This document shows positions 33,792 through 41,651 of a DNA stretch of 64,000 bases, one piece after another. The position numbers and the translations under genes are program-made. Every line of letters starts with the position of its first letter. Within the stretch, counting starts at the first letter, position 1. Source of the DNA: JACCTU01 sp963848525. Lineage in GTDB: Bacteria > Actinomycetota > Thermoleophilia > Gaiellales > Gaiellaceae. The stretch is taken from positions 496,001 to 560,000 of the forward strand of contig CAWKDZ010000003.1 in assembly GCA_963848525.1 (NCBI GenBank). Reading direction: 5' to 3'. The notes under the pieces were generated by a model that searched no databases, had not been told where the DNA came from, and saw nothing but the letters and a program-made list of their open reading frames with translations.

Positions 33792-33815
33792 GCGGGGGAA
33801 CGGTCGTTCCCCCGC
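33792..33815. repeat. GGGGGAAC palindrome, copy after tRNA-Ser
   Basis: GCGGGGGAACG/CGTTCCCCCGC, a perfect 11-bp inverted repeat with a 2-nt loop, starts 7 nt after the tRNA. It may act as its terminator and matches the palindromes at 18329-18354 and 19654-19674. Confidence 0.7.
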
Positions 33816-33873
33816 GGCTTTCGGTGGTGTGGCCGGCGCGACGGCTCCACCGTCAGGGTTAGGATCGTCCGAG

Positions 33874-34341
33874 ATGCGCCTGATTCGCGCGCTTCTGATC
33901 CTCACTCTTGGCGCGTGGGCGGGGATGGCGACCGCTGCGGCGTTCGTGAAGCGGGCCTTGCCCTCGCGCGGGGACGAGGACAGTGACGAGTTCTCGCTGG
34001 TCGCGGTCTTTGACGGCATCGACCTGAAGAGTCGCGCCAAGGCTTTCAAGGGGGGCTCGATGTTGGCGTGGTTCGGCGGCATCGCGGTCGACCTTCGAGA
34101 CGCCGAGCTGGCCACGGGAGCAACGCTGTCCGTCCACACGCTCTTCGGGGGTATCGCGATCAAAACCCCGCCGAGCTGGCGGATCGAGTCGAACGTGAAG
34201 GCCCTCATGGGAGGTGTCAACGCCCAGACGCCGACGAAGGATGACCCGAACGCACCGGTGCTGACCCTCGTGGGCGTCGCGACCTTCGGCGGCGTCGCCG
34301 TCGGCGCCAAGGCAGACGCCGCAGCCGGCGAGAGTCAATAG
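33874..34341 (+). CDS. LiaF-like cell-envelope-response family protein
   Basis: 155 aa from ATG 33874, with a TAGGAT box 8 nt upstream. A single N-terminal membrane helix (LIRALLILTLGAWAGMATAAAF) is followed by a beta-rich domain with repeated FGG blocks (AVFDGIDLKSRAKAFKGGSMLAWFGGIAVDLRDAEL, TLFGGIAIKTP, ATFGGVAVGAK). That pattern is the one seen in LiaF/DUF1707-DUF2154 C-terminal domains, a short beta-helix linked to envelope-stress signalling. No LiaRS-type system is adjacent. Confidence 0.75.
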   Translation: MRLIRALLILTLGAWAGMATAAAFVKRALPSRGDEDSDEFSLVAVFDGIDLKSRAKAFKGGSMLAWFGGIAVDLRDAELATGATLSVHTLFGGIAIKTPPSWRIESNVKALMGGVNAQTPTKDDPNAPVLTLVGVATFGGVAVGAKADAAAGESQ

Positions 34342-34357
34342 GCGCGTAACCGACGCG

Positions 34358-34783
34358 CTAGCTGTGGTTCTCGGAGGCGCGTCCGGCCTCCGTCGCGGCC
34401 ACCCGCAGGTTCTCCATCAGCTCGTGAATGTTCTGCTCGAGCGCCTTGCACTCGCGCTCCTTGCGCTCGAGCGCCTCTTCCAGCTGCTCGCGAGACATGC
34501 CGACTACCTCGAGCCGACTTTGCAGCTCACGGTTGACCATCTCGGCGTCGTGGTGCTCGCGCTCGACCGCAACGGCGAGCTTCGCAAGTTCCCGCTCTGC
34601 GGCTTTCGCCCGTTGGCGCATGAGCGCCAGTTGCTGACGAACATCGTCGCGCTCGACTTCGGCCTTCGTCCGGCGCTCTCGCTCGGTCTCCAGTTCAGCC
34701 TCGGCTCGAGCCAGTCCCTTCTGCAGCGAGTCGACGTTGGTCGCCAGCAGAGCAAGCTCGCTTGAAAGGTTCCGCGTGTTCAT
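34358..34783 (-). CDS. Coiled-coil protein of unknown function
   Basis: 141 aa. Almost the whole chain (about residues 10-135) is a charged heptad coiled coil rich in Glu, Arg and Leu, with no Pro and no Cys. No signal peptide or membrane helix. Function unknown; it may be a cytoskeletal or scaffold-like protein. It sits between tRNA genes. Confidence 0.6.
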   Translation of the reverse strand: MNTRNLSSELALLATNVDSLQKGLARAEAELETERERRTKAEVERDDVRQQLALMRQRAKAAERELAKLAVAVEREHHDAEMVNRELQSRLEVVGMSREQLEEALERKERECKALEQNIHELMENLRVAATEAGRASENHS

Positions 34784-34883
34784 CGTCCTCGGCCTGAGTC
34801 ATTCGGCGGCGGGGTCGCCTTTCCCCCCATTCATAGCGCTCCGACAGGGAACCCCTGCTCAGAGCGCGTTTGGCTGAGGAAAG

Positions 34884-34972
34884 CGGAGGGGGAGGGATTT
34901 GAACCCTCGTCGGACGAAACCGCCCGAAACGGTTTTCGAGACCGCCGCATTCGACCGCTCTGCCACCCCTCC
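34884..34972 (-). tRNA. tRNA-Ser(CGA)
   Basis: 89-nt class II tRNA on the - strand. The acceptor stem GGAGGGG/CCCCTCC is followed by G73. The anticodon loop is CTCGAAA (anticodon CGA), with a long variable arm and T-arm GAGGG-TTCAAAT-CCCTC. Confidence 0.93.
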
Positions 34973-34983
34973 GAGGGTGAGAG

Positions 34984-35074
34984 CGGAGAAGGAGGGATTC
35001 GAACCCTCGAAGGAGGATTGTTCCCCCTTAACGCCTTAGCAGGGCGCCGCCTTCAGCCACTCGGCCACTTCTCC
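34984..35074 (-). tRNA. tRNA-Ser(GCT)
   Basis: 91-nt class II tRNA on the - strand. The acceptor stem GGAGAAG/CTTCTCC is followed by G73. The anticodon loop is CTGCTAA (anticodon GCT), with a long variable arm (GTTAAGGGGGAACAATCCTCC) and T-arm GAGGG-TTCGAAT-CCCTC. It lies 11 nt upstream of tRNA-Ser(CGA) in the same direction. Confidence 0.93.
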
Positions 35075-35237
35075 GCGCGCGTCGGGACAGGGTACAGCAG
35101 CTTCAGGCCGATTACCCCTTCGGGGGATGCCGCGCTGCGCGTCTGCCCGTACCTTCCGGGTGCCGGCTCCCCCCTCAAACCGGCACTGTGCGGCGACCCC
35201 TCTGCGGCTCTTTCAGGGGGGTTGCGCCTTTCTGGGG

Positions 35238-35537
35238 TCAGTCGATGATGCGGGCGATCAGCTCTTCGCGGCGCAGTACCTTGACCGTGCCGCTGCCGAT
35301 CCGCACCTCGTAGCCCGCGTCCTTGGGGAACAGCACCTTGTCGCCGAGCTCGATCCCCTGCGCGTCCGGGCCGACCGCGGTGACGATGCCGCTGCGGCAG
35401 CCCGCGTCGGCGCCCGCCGGCACGATCAGGCCGCTCCGCGTCCAGCCCTCGGACTCGACCGGCTCGATCACGAGGTAGTCGTCGAGCGGCTCGAGCGTGA
35501 CCGTCAGATGCCGTTCGTGCGCGCGTTCCACGCTCAA
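35238..35537 (-). CDS. GroES-like co-chaperonin, without adjacent groEL
   Basis: 99 aa. The beta-barrel pattern LEPLDDYLVIEPVESEGWTRSGLIVPAGAD (mobile-loop region), GIVTAVGPDAQGIELGDKVLFPKDAGYEVRIGSGTVKVLRREELIARI matches Cpn10. It is slightly longer at the N-terminus than typical GroES. It overlaps the stop of the ABC ATPase by 4 nt, so it is the last gene of the transporter operon, an unusual place. It may be a paralogue dedicated to another chaperonin role. Confidence 0.8.
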   Translation of the reverse strand: MSVERAHERHLTVTLEPLDDYLVIEPVESEGWTRSGLIVPAGADAGCRSGIVTAVGPDAQGIELGDKVLFPKDAGYEVRIGSGTVKVLRREELIARIID

Positions 35538-36274
35538 AGTCTGCCTGCCTCCACGATCCGTGCCAAGAACTGTTGCGTGCGGGTTTCCTGCGGCGCGGAG
35601 AAGATCCGCTCGGGCGACCCCTGCTCGAGGATCACACCGCCGTCGAGGAAGCAGACGCGCTGGGCGATGTCGCGCGCGAAGCCCATCTCGTGCGTGGCGA
35701 TCAGCATCGTCATCCCGCCGGCGGCGAGCTCGCGCACGACGTTGAGCACCTCGGCGATGAGCTCGGGGTCGAGCGCGCTCGTGATCTCGTCGAGCAGCAT
35801 CAGCTTCGGGCGGAGGGCGAGCGCGCGGACGATCGCGACGCGCTGCTGCTGCCCTCCCGAGAGGCTGTCGGGGTAGGCGTCACGCTTCTCGGCCAGGCCG
35901 AAGCGTCCGAGCAGCTCGTCCGCGCGTTGGTCGGCGTCGGCGCGCGAGAGCCCGAGCGCCTTGCGCGGCCCGAGCGTCACGTTCCGGAGCACGGTCATGT
36001 GCGGGAAGAGGTTGTACGACTGGAACACGATCCCGATCTCGCGGCGCACGCGGTTCACGTCGACGCCGGCTGCGGTGATCTCCTCGCCCGCGACGACGAT
36101 CCGGCCCGCGTCGATCGGCTCGAGCAGGTTGACGCAGCGGAGCAAGGTCGACTTCCCCGAGCCGGACGCGCCGATCAGGCAGACGACCTCGTGCTCGTCG
36201 ACCGCGAGGTCGATCCCGCGGAGGACCTCGTTCCCGCCGAACGACTTGCGAACGCCGTCGAGCTCCAGCATCAC
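35534..36274 (-). CDS. Polar amino acid ABC transporter ATP-binding protein
   Basis: 246 aa. Walker A GASGSGKST, Q-loop FQSYNLFPHMTV, signature LSGGQQQR, Walker B LMLLDEITSALDPE, H-loop ATHEMGFA. The D-x-N-R-V-R segment and overall sequence match the GlnQ/HisP group (polar amino acid uptake). It overlaps the permease gene by 4 nt. Confidence 0.92.
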   Translation of the reverse strand: MMLELDGVRKSFGGNEVLRGIDLAVDEHEVVCLIGASGSGKSTLLRCVNLLEPIDAGRIVVAGEEITAAGVDVNRVRREIGIVFQSYNLFPHMTVLRNVTLGPRKALGLSRADADQRADELLGRFGLAEKRDAYPDSLSGGQQQRVAIVRALALRPKLMLLDEITSALDPELIAEVLNVVRELAAGGMTMLIATHEMGFARDIAQRVCFLDGGVILEQGSPERIFSAPQETRTQQFLARIVEAGRL

Positions 36275-37131
36275 GCGCGGGCCAGCTCGCGGCGGCGGTT
36301 GCGCACGATCAGCCAGTCCGTCAGCCGCGTCAGCGGGATCGTCAGGACGAGGAAGATCACCGCCGTGGCGACATAGGGGGTGTAGTTGAAGGCGCCGGCG
36401 ACCTCGATCTGCGACTGGCGGAACGCCTCGAGCACACCCAGCAGCGCCACGAGCGCGGTGTCCTTCTGGAGGCCGATGAAGTCGTTCAGGAGCGGTGGGA
36501 CCACTCGCCTGACCGCCTGCGGCACCACGACATAGCGGAGCGCTTGCAGGCGGTTCAGCCCGAGCGAGCGGGCGGCGGCCTCCTGGCTCGGGTGCACGGA
36601 CTCGATCCCGGCCCGATAGACCTCGGCGACGTACGCGGAGTAGACGAGGACGAGCGACACCGTCGCCCAGAAGAAGACCGAGGTCGGCACCCAGGAGAGC
36701 TGCAGCGCCGGCACGCCGAACCCGAGCAGGAAGATCAGGAGGATCGTCGGGATGCCGCGGAAGACGTCCGTGTACGCCGCGGACAGGAAGCGAAGCGGGA
36801 AGAAGACCGGCCCCGGTAGGCCGCGGAGGACGGCGAGGACGAGCCCCCAGATGAGGATGAACACCTCCGCGATCAGGAACAGCTTCACGTTCGTTCCGAA
36901 CTGCTCGAGGATGTCCGGGAAGGACTCCTTGAACTCGGGCCAGTAGAAGAACGACTCTTTGACCTCCGGCCAGCCCGGCGAGTTGACGACGACGAGCACG
37001 ATCGCGCCGAAGAAGACGACCGTGCTGACGACGGCGATCGCGAGGCTGCGCCCGCCGCCCCGGCCGCCGAGGATCCGTGAGCTCCGGCTCTCTACTCGAG
37101 AACCGGAGCGCTCGTCTTCTCCGAGAGCCAC
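36271..37131 (-). CDS. Polar amino acid ABC transporter permease
   Basis: 286 aa. Five to six membrane helices are seen, with the EAA loop EAAARSLGLNRLQALRYVVVPQAVRRVVPPLLNDFIGLQKDTAL of the HisM/GlnP family. The N-terminal ~30 residues are Arg/Gly-rich (GGRGGGRS) and overlap the 3' end of the binding-protein gene by 40 nt. It forms the membrane channel, driven by the downstream ATPase. Confidence 0.9.
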   Translation of the reverse strand: MALGEDERSGSRVESRSSRILGGRGGGRSLAIAVVSTVVFFGAIVLVVVNSPGWPEVKESFFYWPEFKESFPDILEQFGTNVKLFLIAEVFILIWGLVLAVLRGLPGPVFFPLRFLSAAYTDVFRGIPTILLIFLLGFGVPALQLSWVPTSVFFWATVSLVLVYSAYVAEVYRAGIESVHPSQEAAARSLGLNRLQALRYVVVPQAVRRVVPPLLNDFIGLQKDTALVALLGVLEAFRQSQIEVAGAFNYTPYVATAVIFLVLTIPLTRLTDWLIVRNRRRELARA

Positions 37132-37976
37132 TCCTGCTGGATTTCGTCCAGCGTCCCGTCGTCCTTCAGCTCGGCGAGCGCGCCGTTGACGCAGTCGCGC
37201 AGCCGGTTGCCCTCTTGGAAGAGCATCCCGAAGTGCTCCTGACCGCCGGCCGACGGGAACTGCCCGACGACCGTGCCGTTCTTCACCTCTTCCGCGCCGA
37301 CGAGGAAGAACGCCGTCGGGAGGTCGACGACGATGCCGTCGATCTGCTTCCCGTTGATCGCGGCGACGACGTCGTTCGAGGTGTCGTAGACGCGCGGCTC
37401 CTGGTCCGGCTGGATGTTCTCCTGGATGTAGGCGAGGCTCGTGGTGCCGACCTGTGCCCCGAGCTGGTACTGCTTGAGGTCCGCGAGCGACGTCGCCTCC
37501 GCGATCGGCGTGTCGTTGAGCGCGACGAGCGCCTGGTTGACGTCGTAGTACGAGTCGCTGAAGTCGACCGCGCGGTCACGCTCCTCGGTGACCGAGATCT
37601 GGTTGATGTCGAAGTCGAAGCTCTTGTCGCCCGGGCGGAACGAGTTGTTGAAGGGGACGACGACCCACTCGACCTCGTCCTCCACGAAGCCGAGCTTCTC
37701 GGCGACCGCGTAAGCGACGGCGCTCTCGAAGCCTTCGCCCGTCGACGGGTCGTTGATCTCCCAGTCGGAGCCGTCGGGCGTGCCGCCCTCGAACCAGGGC
37801 GGGAAAGCCGGGTTGTCCGTCCCGATCGTCAGCTTGCCGGCGCTGATCAGCTCGAGGTCGGCCTTCTCGCAGCTCGGGGCGGATGTCGGCGCGGCGCCCT
37901 GTTCGGCGTCGTCGTCCTCCCCGCAGCCCGCGACCAGCGCCAGTCCCAGCACGGCCAGGAGCGCGAGTCGCCTCAC
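37092..37976 (-). CDS. Amino acid ABC transporter substrate-binding lipoprotein
   Basis: 294 aa. GTG 37976 is chosen: a TAGGGT box 7 nt upstream and an immediate lipoprotein signal (MRRLALLAVLGLALVAGC, lipobox Cys near residue 18) support it. The mature SBP_bac_3 domain has LTIGTDNPAFPPWFEGG, GFESAVAYAVAEKLGF, FDFDINQISVTEERDRAVDFSDSYYDVNQAL and QVGTTSLAYIQE. It binds a polar amino acid outside the membrane and delivers it to the permease. Confidence 0.92.
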   Translation of the reverse strand: MRRLALLAVLGLALVAGCGEDDDAEQGAAPTSAPSCEKADLELISAGKLTIGTDNPAFPPWFEGGTPDGSDWEINDPSTGEGFESAVAYAVAEKLGFVEDEVEWVVVPFNNSFRPGDKSFDFDINQISVTEERDRAVDFSDSYYDVNQALVALNDTPIAEATSLADLKQYQLGAQVGTTSLAYIQENIQPDQEPRVYDTSNDVVAAINGKQIDGIVVDLPTAFFLVGAEEVKNGTVVGQFPSAGGQEHFGMLFQEGNRLRDCVNGALAELKDDGTLDEIQQEWLSEKTSAPVLE

Positions 37977-37983
37977 GCGCGCG

Positions 37984-37993
37984 ACCCTACCAT
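37984..37993. promoter_or_regulatory. Overlapping divergent -10 elements
   Basis: On the - strand TAGGGT (37989-37984) is 7 nt from GTG 37976. On the + strand TACCAT (37988-37993) is 8 nt from ATG 38002. The two boxes share bases, so the transporter and the LigD-polymerase gene probably compete for RNA polymerase. Confidence 0.45.
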
Positions 37994-38001
37994 TGCCTGA
38001 C

Positions 38002-39012
38002 ATGGCTTCGCCGTTCGTCGAGCTGGAGGTCGAGGGCCGGATCGTCAAGGTCACGAACCCGGACAAGATCTACTACTCGACGCGGGGGGAGACGAAGCTC
38101 GACCACGTCCAGTACTACCTCTCCGTCGCCGACGGGATCGTCCGGGCGCTGTACGAGCGGCCGACGCAGCTCAAGCGACATCCCGGTGGTGCGGAGGGCG
38201 AGGCGATCTACCAGAAGCGCGTGCCCGAGAAGCGCCCGGAGTGGGTCGAGGTCGCGCGCGTCACCTTTCCTTCCGGGCGACATGCCGACGAGCTGTGCGT
38301 GACCGAGGTCGCGCAGGTGGCGTGGGCCGCGAACCTCGCCACGATCGACTTCCATCCGTGGCCGTCGCGCCGGCGCGACGTCGACCACCCGGACGAGCTG
38401 CGGATCGACGTCGACCCGCAGCCCGGGACGACCTTCGCCGACGCGAAGACGGTCGCTGCGCTCGTGCGCGAGGTGCTCGACGAGATCGGCTTCGTCGGCT
38501 GGCCGAAGACCTCGGGGAACAGGGGCATCCACATCGCGTGCCGGATCGAGCCGAACTGGGAGTTCCCGGTCGTCCGCCGCTGCGCGCTGGCCTTCGCGCG
38601 CGAGGTCGAACGGCGGCTGCCTGCGCTCGTCACCACCGCGTGGTGGAAGGAGGAGCGCGGCGAGCGCGTCTTCATCGACTACAACCAGAACGCCCGCGAC
38701 CGGACGATCGCGTCCGCGTACTCCGTTCGTGCGCGGCCCGACGCGACCGTCTCCGCGCCGGTGACGTGGGACGAGCTGGCCGACGTCGAGACCGAGGACT
38801 TCACTTTGGCGACGATGCCGGCGCGCTTCGGCCGGCTCGGGGACGTGCAGGCGGGGATCGACGATGCGGTCTGCGACCTGCGCGTGCTGCTCGAGTGGGT
38901 CGAGCGTGACGAGAGCGAGGGCATCGGCGAGGCGCCCTACCCGCCGAACTTCCCGAAGATGCCCGGCGAGCCGAGCCGAGTGCAGCCCTCGCGGGCCAAG
39001 AAGCAAACGTAA
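38002..39012 (+). CDS. LigD-type NHEJ polymerase domain protein (stand-alone)
   Basis: 336 aa. The archaeo-eukaryotic primase fold of the LigD polymerase module shows: VTNPDKIYYSTRGETKLDHVQYYLSVADGI, LKRHPGGAEGEAIYQKRVPEKRPEWVE, the catalytic DxD in LRIDVDPQPGTTF, KTSGNRGIHIACRI and DYNQNARDRTIASAYSVRARPDATVSAPVTWDEL. The family fills gaps at double-strand breaks, often inserting ribonucleotides. Here the polymerase and ligase (39671-40681) are separate genes; Ku is not in the window. Confidence 0.92.
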   Translation: MASPFVELEVEGRIVKVTNPDKIYYSTRGETKLDHVQYYLSVADGIVRALYERPTQLKRHPGGAEGEAIYQKRVPEKRPEWVEVARVTFPSGRHADELCVTEVAQVAWAANLATIDFHPWPSRRRDVDHPDELRIDVDPQPGTTFADAKTVAALVREVLDEIGFVGWPKTSGNRGIHIACRIEPNWEFPVVRRCALAFAREVERRLPALVTTAWWKEERGERVFIDYNQNARDRTIASAYSVRARPDATVSAPVTWDELADVETEDFTLATMPARFGRLGDVQAGIDDAVCDLRVLLEWVERDESEGIGEAPYPPNFPKMPGEPSRVQPSRAKKQT

Positions 39013-39018
39013 AGCTCG

Positions 39019-39055
39019 CTTGACATCGAGCCGATGTCAAGCTAACTTGACATCG
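39019..39055 (+). promoter_or_regulatory. Promoter and operator of the XRE regulator, three half-sites
   Basis: TTGACA (39020-39025) and TAACTT (39043-39048) with 17-bp spacing precede a start at GTG 39055. CTTGACATCG (39019-39028) and CGATGTCAAG (39032-39041) form a 10-bp palindrome over the -35 box. A third direct copy, CTTGACATCG (39046-39055), covers the transcription start. This layout strongly suggests negative autoregulation by the XRE protein. Confidence 0.75.
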
Positions 39056-39261
39056 TGCGCAACGACGTCAAAGAGCTGCGAGCCGTGAGGGAGCTCTCCC
39101 AGGCCGAGCTCGCGAGTGCGATGAGCGTCTCGCGGCAGACGATCAACTCGATCGAGAAGGGCCGCTACACGCCGTCGCTCCCGCTCGCCCTGGCGCTCGC
39201 GCGCTTCTTCGAGACGACCGTAGAGGAGATGTTCCATGACGACGGCAATGCAGATGCATAA
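39055..39261 (+). CDS. XRE-family HTH transcriptional regulator
   Basis: 68 aa, essentially one HTH_3 domain: VKELRAVRELSQAELASAMSVSRQTINSIEKGRYTPSLPLALALARFFETTVEEMF. It is similar in size to the YozG-like regulators that sit before small membrane proteins. The mRNA is probably leaderless. Its 3' end overlaps the next gene by 26 nt. Confidence 0.92.
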   Translation: MRNDVKELRAVRELSQAELASAMSVSRQTINSIEKGRYTPSLPLALALARFFETTVEEMFHDDGNADA

Positions 39262-39631
39262 GACGAAGTGGTTCCTGCCGGGCTTCGCACTCGCGATCGG
39301 TCTGGTCTTCCTGACGGTGTTCTGGCTCGGGGGCAACCCGGAACAGGGCCTGTTCAGCCTCGGGGTCATGAGCGCGGTCGGCGCGGGGATCCTGCTGGCC
39401 GGGCGCAGCGACCTCGTGCGCGGCCTCCGCGGTGACGGCCGGGACGAGTACTGGGAGCAGCTCGACCTGCGCGCGACGGCGCTTGCCGGCCTCGTCGCGA
39501 TCACCGCGATCCTCGTGATGTGCGCGTGGGAGTGGGGTCACGGGCGCGACGGCTCGCCGTACGTGCAACTCGGCGCGCTCTCCGGCGTCGCGTACGTCGT
39601 CGCGCTGGCGGCGCTGCGCTGGAGGGGCTGA
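39236..39631 (+). CDS. Four-helix membrane protein partnered with the XRE regulator
   Basis: 131 aa. Hydrophobic helices at about residues 12-30, 37-54, 80-97 and 108-127, with an acidic loop (RSDLVRGLRGDGRDEYWEQLD). It overlaps the XRE gene, a pairing seen repeatedly in actinobacteria and firmicutes (small XRE plus a DUF2178/DUF3796-like membrane protein). Function unknown; it may act as the sensor or target of the regulator. Confidence 0.75.
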   Translation: MTTAMQMHKTKWFLPGFALAIGLVFLTVFWLGGNPEQGLFSLGVMSAVGAGILLAGRSDLVRGLRGDGRDEYWEQLDLRATALAGLVAITAILVMCAWEWGHGRDGSPYVQLGALSGVAYVVALAALRWRG

Positions 39632-39670
39632 TGAACGCCGTTCCGCAACCTGGCTTCGCGCTCGCGACGC

Positions 39671-40681
39671 TCAACCGGCGTAGCTGAGCAGCGACTCGAA
39701 CGTCGGGTCGTTCGGGCTGCGCGGCGGCCGCACTTCGCGCCACGTGCAGTCGCGCGGGTCCTTGTCGTCGCGGAAGCGGAGGAACCGCGTGCCGTGCCGG
39801 AAGCGGTTGACCTGGACCTTGTCGTAGCGCACCTCGGCGACCAGCTTCGGCTTGAGCGCAGCCTCCTCGAGGTCGCCCGTGCCCCAGCGGTTCGGCTCCG
39901 AGAACCGCCGCTCCGACTTCTTGTCCAGCAGCGGCAGCAGCCGGTCCGCGATCTCCGCGTGCTTCGATGCGGCGACGGCGGCCGAGCCGACGTAGTCGAT
40001 CTCACCGTCGTCGCGGTAGAGACCGAGCAGCATCGTCGCGATCCGGTCCGGCTTCGACTTCCAGCGCAGCCCGACGACCACGCAGTCGGCGGTCTTGTAC
40101 GGCTTCACCTTCACGACCGCGTCGCGCGACCCGGGCAGGTAGGGGAGGTCCACCCGCTTGGCGATCACCCCGTCGAGACCGGCGGCCTCGAACGTGTCGA
40201 GCCAGCCGCGCGCGTCGTCGAGGTCGGACGTGCACGGCGAGAGGCGGAAGCCCTCGAGCTTCTGCAGCTCCTTCCGCCGCTTCTTCAGTGGCAGCTCGTG
40301 CACCGCCTTGCCCTTCCAGAGCAGGACGTCGAACGCGATGAACTCGGCCGGGATCTCGGCGGCGAGCCTGTTGACGCGGCTCTCCGCCGGGTGCAGGCGC
40401 GTCTGCATCGAGTCGAAGTCGAGGACGCCGTCACGCGCGATCACGATCTCGCCGTCGAGCGCGGAGTGGGGCGGGAGCAGGTCGCCGAGGGGGCGCAGCT
40501 CGGGGAAGTAGCGGAGCAGCGGCCGCTCCTTCCGCGACCAGAGCGCGAGCTCGCCGCCGTCGTTCTCGAGCACGCCGCGAAAACCGTCCCACTTCGGCTC
40601 GTACTGCCAGCCGTCGCCCTCCGGGAGCTCGGACACGAGCTCGGCCTCCATCGGCGGGAATGGCACGTTCGGCCCGGGCAC
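39671..40681 (-). CDS. ATP-dependent DNA ligase, LigD-type ligase module
   Basis: 336 aa. GTG 40681 is chosen because TAGGTT lies 7 nt upstream and the protein begins VPGPNVPFPPMEAELVSELPEG, the usual entry of this module. Nucleotidyltransferase motif I is EPKWDGFR (Lys is the AMP site), followed by LDGEIVI (motif III), EFIAFDVLLW, GLDGVIAKR (motif IV), VVKVKPYKTADCVVVG (motif V), and an OB domain ending with EVRPPRSPNDPTFESLL. It seals double-strand breaks in NHEJ, paired functionally with 38002-39012. Confidence 0.92.
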   Translation of the reverse strand: MPGPNVPFPPMEAELVSELPEGDGWQYEPKWDGFRGVLENDGGELALWSRKERPLLRYFPELRPLGDLLPPHSALDGEIVIARDGVLDFDSMQTRLHPAESRVNRLAAEIPAEFIAFDVLLWKGKAVHELPLKKRRKELQKLEGFRLSPCTSDLDDARGWLDTFEAAGLDGVIAKRVDLPYLPGSRDAVVKVKPYKTADCVVVGLRWKSKPDRIATMLLGLYRDDGEIDYVGSAAVAASKHAEIADRLLPLLDKKSERRFSEPNRWGTGDLEEAALKPKLVAEVRYDKVQVNRFRHGTRFLRFRDDKDPRDCTWREVRPPRSPNDPTFESLLSYAG

Positions 40682-40688
40682 GCAGGAG

Positions 40689-40694
40689 AACCTA
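40689..40694 (-). promoter_or_regulatory. -10 element of the DNA ligase gene
   Basis: On the - strand TAGGTT lies 7 nt before GTG 40681. It overlaps the stop region of bpsA, so the ligase gene may be transcribed on its own as well as by read-through. Confidence 0.4.
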
Positions 40695-41651
40695 CCGCCG
40701 GTCGGCCGTGTAGAGCGGACCGTCGTAGCGGTCGGCGACAAGCGGCTTGGTCTCTCGGGTGCTCGTGAGGTGGTAGAGGTGGCTGACCCCGCCGAGCGTG
40801 CCGGCGCCGACGTACTCGTTGAAGTTCCGCTCCAGGCGCTTCGTGACGAAACCCATCGCCGCGATCGAACGCTGGACGCGAAGCTCCTCGTCGGGCGCGC
40901 GTGAGCCGAACGCGAAGAAGACGTCGCCCCGTCGATCGCCGGCCACTGCCTGGGCGGCACGCGAGAGGAAGAGCTCGGCGCCTGCGACCGTGTACGGCGG
41001 GTCGGTGAAGACGGTGTCGACCGCGCCCCGCAACCACTCGGGCAGCGGCTCGCGCAGGTCATGCCGCCGCACGTCGACGGCGAACGGCGCGCGTCGGAGC
41101 TCGTCGCGAAGGAACGCGAGCAGCGCACCGTGGACGTCGAGAACGACGAGGCGCGCGGGTCGCGCACCCAGCGGCGCGGCGAGGAGGACGAGCGCGAGCG
41201 ACACCAGGTCGTCGTCGCCGAGCAGGAGCACGGTGCGGTCGACGAGCGCGTCGGCTTCGTGCAGCGCGAGCACGCGCCTGACCTTCGTGTCGAGGTCGCA
41301 GTGCGCCTGGTCGAGGTCGAAGCGCGGCTGCGGGACACGGGCGACGGCCGTTGCGAGCCTCCGCACCGCCGGCCCGAGCTCGGGCTCCTCCGCAGGCGCG
41401 CCCACCCCGAAGAGCGCCCGGCCGAGCGCCGTCAGCCTGACCGGCCGCTCGGGTGCGACGACGTCGCGCTTGCGCAGCTCGTTGCAGATCGCGCTCACGA
41501 TCGGCACCGGCAGCGCGGCCGCGCGGCTGAGCTTGCGCACGGCGACAGGCTCGAACCGGGCGGTGGCGCGGACGACGTCGCGGACGCCTGCCACTCCCTC
41601 CCGGAGGCCGACGGCCGCGGCCACCTCGCCCAGGAGCGCGTCGTCGTTCAT
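40692..41651 (-). CDS. bpsA: Branched-chain polyamine synthase BpsA (DUF43 family)
   Basis: 319 aa from ATG 41651. An N-terminal winged-helix-like domain (FEPVAVRKLSRAAALPVPIVSAICNELRKRDVV) is followed by a Rossmann aminopropyltransferase domain with GDDDLVSLALVLLA, VVLDVHGALLAFL and the catalytic DPPYTVAGAELFLSRA. BpsA adds aminopropyl groups from decarboxylated SAM to the internal nitrogen of spermidine, giving N4-branched polyamines in thermophiles. Overlap with speD by 4 nt fits: SpeD would supply the aminopropyl donor. Presence in this genome suggests branched polyamines (inference). Confidence 0.87.
   Translation of the reverse strand: MNDDALLGEVAAAVGLREGVAGVRDVVRATARFEPVAVRKLSRAAALPVPIVSAICNELRKRDVVAPERPVRLTALGRALFGVGAPAEEPELGPAVRRLATAVARVPQPRFDLDQAHCDLDTKVRRVLALHEADALVDRTVLLLGDDDLVSLALVLLAAPLGARPARLVVLDVHGALLAFLRDELRRAPFAVDVRRHDLREPLPEWLRGAVDTVFTDPPYTVAGAELFLSRAAQAVAGDRRGDVFFAFGSRAPDEELRVQRSIAAMGFVTKRLERNFNEYVGAGTLGGVSHLYHLTSTRETKPLVADRYDGPLYTADRR

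Noticed and set aside
35075..35237. Small gene between tRNA-Ser(GCT) and the GroES-like gene
   Set aside because: The open frame there lacks a ribosome site and its translation (CASARTFRVPAPPS) has no recognisable features; the DNA more likely holds tRNA promoter and terminator sequences.
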